Source: Anaerovibrio sp. RM50 (GTDB taxonomy: Bacteria; Bacillota; Negativicutes; Selenomonadales; Selenomonadaceae). From it: a stretch of DNA of 64,000 nucleotides. Of the stretch, positions 63,150 through 64,000 are shown piece after piece (position 1 is the first letter of the stretch; every line of letters starts with the position of its first letter). The stretch covers positions 186,001 through 250,000 of the forward strand of contig NZ_JHWV01000006.1 of assembly GCF_000622005.1 (NCBI RefSeq), given 5' to 3'. A program made the translations under genes and the position numbers. The notes beneath the pieces are model-generated. The model was given only the letters and a program-made list of their open reading frames with translations, was not told the origin of the DNA and searched no databases.

Positions 63150-64000
63150 TTAACCCTTATTGTATATATTCCTGTCCACCTTATCCTCCAGACGGGCCAT
63201 GAGAAAGGCAGAAGAAATATTCCCCGCCACATTTCCCGCAGTACGGAGACAGTCCAGAATAGGATCAATACCAATAAAGAGCATTACCATAGAGGTGGGA
63301 ACCCCGGCCAAGCCAAAGACGGAGGCCATAACCACCAGGGTGGCACCGGGTATACTGGGATAAGTAAAGGTCAGCAACAGTGTAGCCACAAAAAATGAAA
63401 CAAGAAAGTCCATATCCACAGGCAGGCCACAAGTTATCCGCATAATTAAGGCCAGCATCATAACGTATGGCCCGCTGCCCATCATATTAAACTGTGCCCC
63501 AACGGGAATGGCAAAGAGGGTGAGCTTTTCATCAATTCCCAGCTTTTCACGACAAAATTTCATGGTCTCCGGCATACAGGCACTGCTATTACAGATGGAA
63601 AACGGAAGAGCCAAATATGGCAGTATCTTTTTTACAAAAGGTATTGGTGATACCCTCCCCACCAATGCCACAAATATAGTAATAATCAGCATAATCAAAG
63701 GGAAGGACAAATACACTGCCAGAATTATCTTGCCATAAGCCACCAAAGAGGAAAACTCCGTATGCAGCATCATCTTTGTCATGGACACCGCCACCACAAA
63801 GGGCATAAATGGCATTAATACGCCCATGGCATCCATGGTGAACCGGTTTAAAAACTCCACTGCCTCCCTGGCACTGGCAGCCCTGTCCCCTGCCTTGGCC
63901 AGAAGAACGCCAAAAAATAAAGCCATGAACAGAACCTGCAGCATGTTATTGGTGGCAAAGGGGGTAGCCGCATTATTTGGTATTATTCCCACAATCAGCT
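63150..64000 (-). CDS. Dicarboxylate/amino acid:cation symporter (SDF family), N-terminus cut by window edge
   Basis: At least 283 codons; the frame is open to the right edge, so the start lies outside. Family landmarks of GltP/DctA type: IIPNNAATPFATNNMLQVLF at the start, AFLPFSICNSSACMPE-like serine-rich segment, NMMGSG (in place of NMDGTA) in the ion site, and YPSIPGATLVV...GVPTS and IGIDPILDCLRTAGNVAGN. Substitution of the cation-binding NMDGT Asp by Met-Gly suggests changed coupling or substrate. Imports a dicarboxylate or amino acid with sodium or protons. Confidence 0.9.
   Translation of the reverse strand, partial: LIVGIIPNNAATPFATNNMLQVLFMALFFGVLLAKAGDRAASAREAVEFLNRFTMDAMGVLMPFMPFVVAVSMTKMMLHTEFSSLVAYGKIILAVYLSFPLIMLIITIFVALVGRVSPIPFVKKILPYLALPFSICNSSACMPETMKFCREKLGIDEKLTLFAIPVGAQFNMMGSGPYVMMLALIMRITCGLPVDMDFLVSFFVATLLLTFTYPSIPGATLVVMASVFGLAGVPTSMVMLFIGIDPILDCLRTAGNVAGNISSAFLMARLEDKVDRNIYNKG

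Overview
The window looks like chromosome of a diderm Firmicute of the class Negativicutes (Selenomonas/Anaerovibrio-like). The gene order is classical for Firmicutes: asp23-amaP-DUF2273-nusB-xseA-xseB-ispA-dxs-tlyA-nadK-argR-recN, scpA-scpB, ireB-ruvX-DUF1292-mltG, and aroQ-M24 peptidase-efp. It is interrupted by a 4.7-kb gene for an autotransporter adhesin with a C-terminal outer-membrane beta-barrel ending in Phe, which needs an outer membrane. No tRNA, rRNA, CRISPR array, integrase or intact insertion sequence was recognised. Species-level placement is inference.

Layout. 1-5000: a cut-off voltage-gated cation channel, two small exported proteins, then two overlapping paralogous membrane sensor kinases facing a LytTR response regulator. 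The first kinase keeps the GHKL ATPase but has lost the phospho-acceptor His; the second keeps the His box but has no ATPase. They look like a complementary split histidine kinase, with a tandem-repeat operator and long-spacer promoter in front. 5000-12000: pckA, thrC, a DUF2939-like anchored protein and nadE. 12000-26000: housekeeping run (chromosome segregation, trpS, M50 protease, Nudix, recN, argR, nadK, tlyA, isoprenoid precursor genes, exonuclease VII, nusB, Asp23 group). 26000-30715: the autotransporter. 31000-37700: efp, aroQ, a tRNA wobble-uridine modification pair (U32 peptidase-like TrhP and TrmR-like methyltransferase), mltG, DUF1292, ruvX and ireB. 37800-42000: a SLC13 transporter, a binding-protein-like lipoprotein whose two lobes appear in swapped order, and a purine permease. 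42000-45300: gatCAB.

45500-52800: an operon that brings together a D-amino-acid transaminase, 5-oxoprolinase PxpABC and the two halves of a D-glutamate cyclase (DUF1445 and DUF4392). Read together it suggests a route from D-amino acids through D-glutamate and 5-oxoproline to glutamate. The pxpA-pxpB junction carries a three-fold 20-bp repeat that creates two six-residue minicistrons joined by TAATG stop-starts. A pepD-like dipeptidase lies just upstream.

52800-61600: a six-gene membrane-bound group 4 [NiFe]-hydrogenase (Hyf/Hyc-like) with fused ferredoxin and small subunit, no HyfD, and a large subunit that ends immediately after its last CxxC motif; dsdA (D-serine ammonia-lyase) lies just upstream on the same strand. 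61800-64000: an exported HAD-family phosphatase and a cut-off dicarboxylate/amino acid:cation symporter.

Most genes lie on the minus strand; only the kinase pair, nadE and the purine permease are on plus. Function calls rest on motifs and family recognition by eye; no database search was run.
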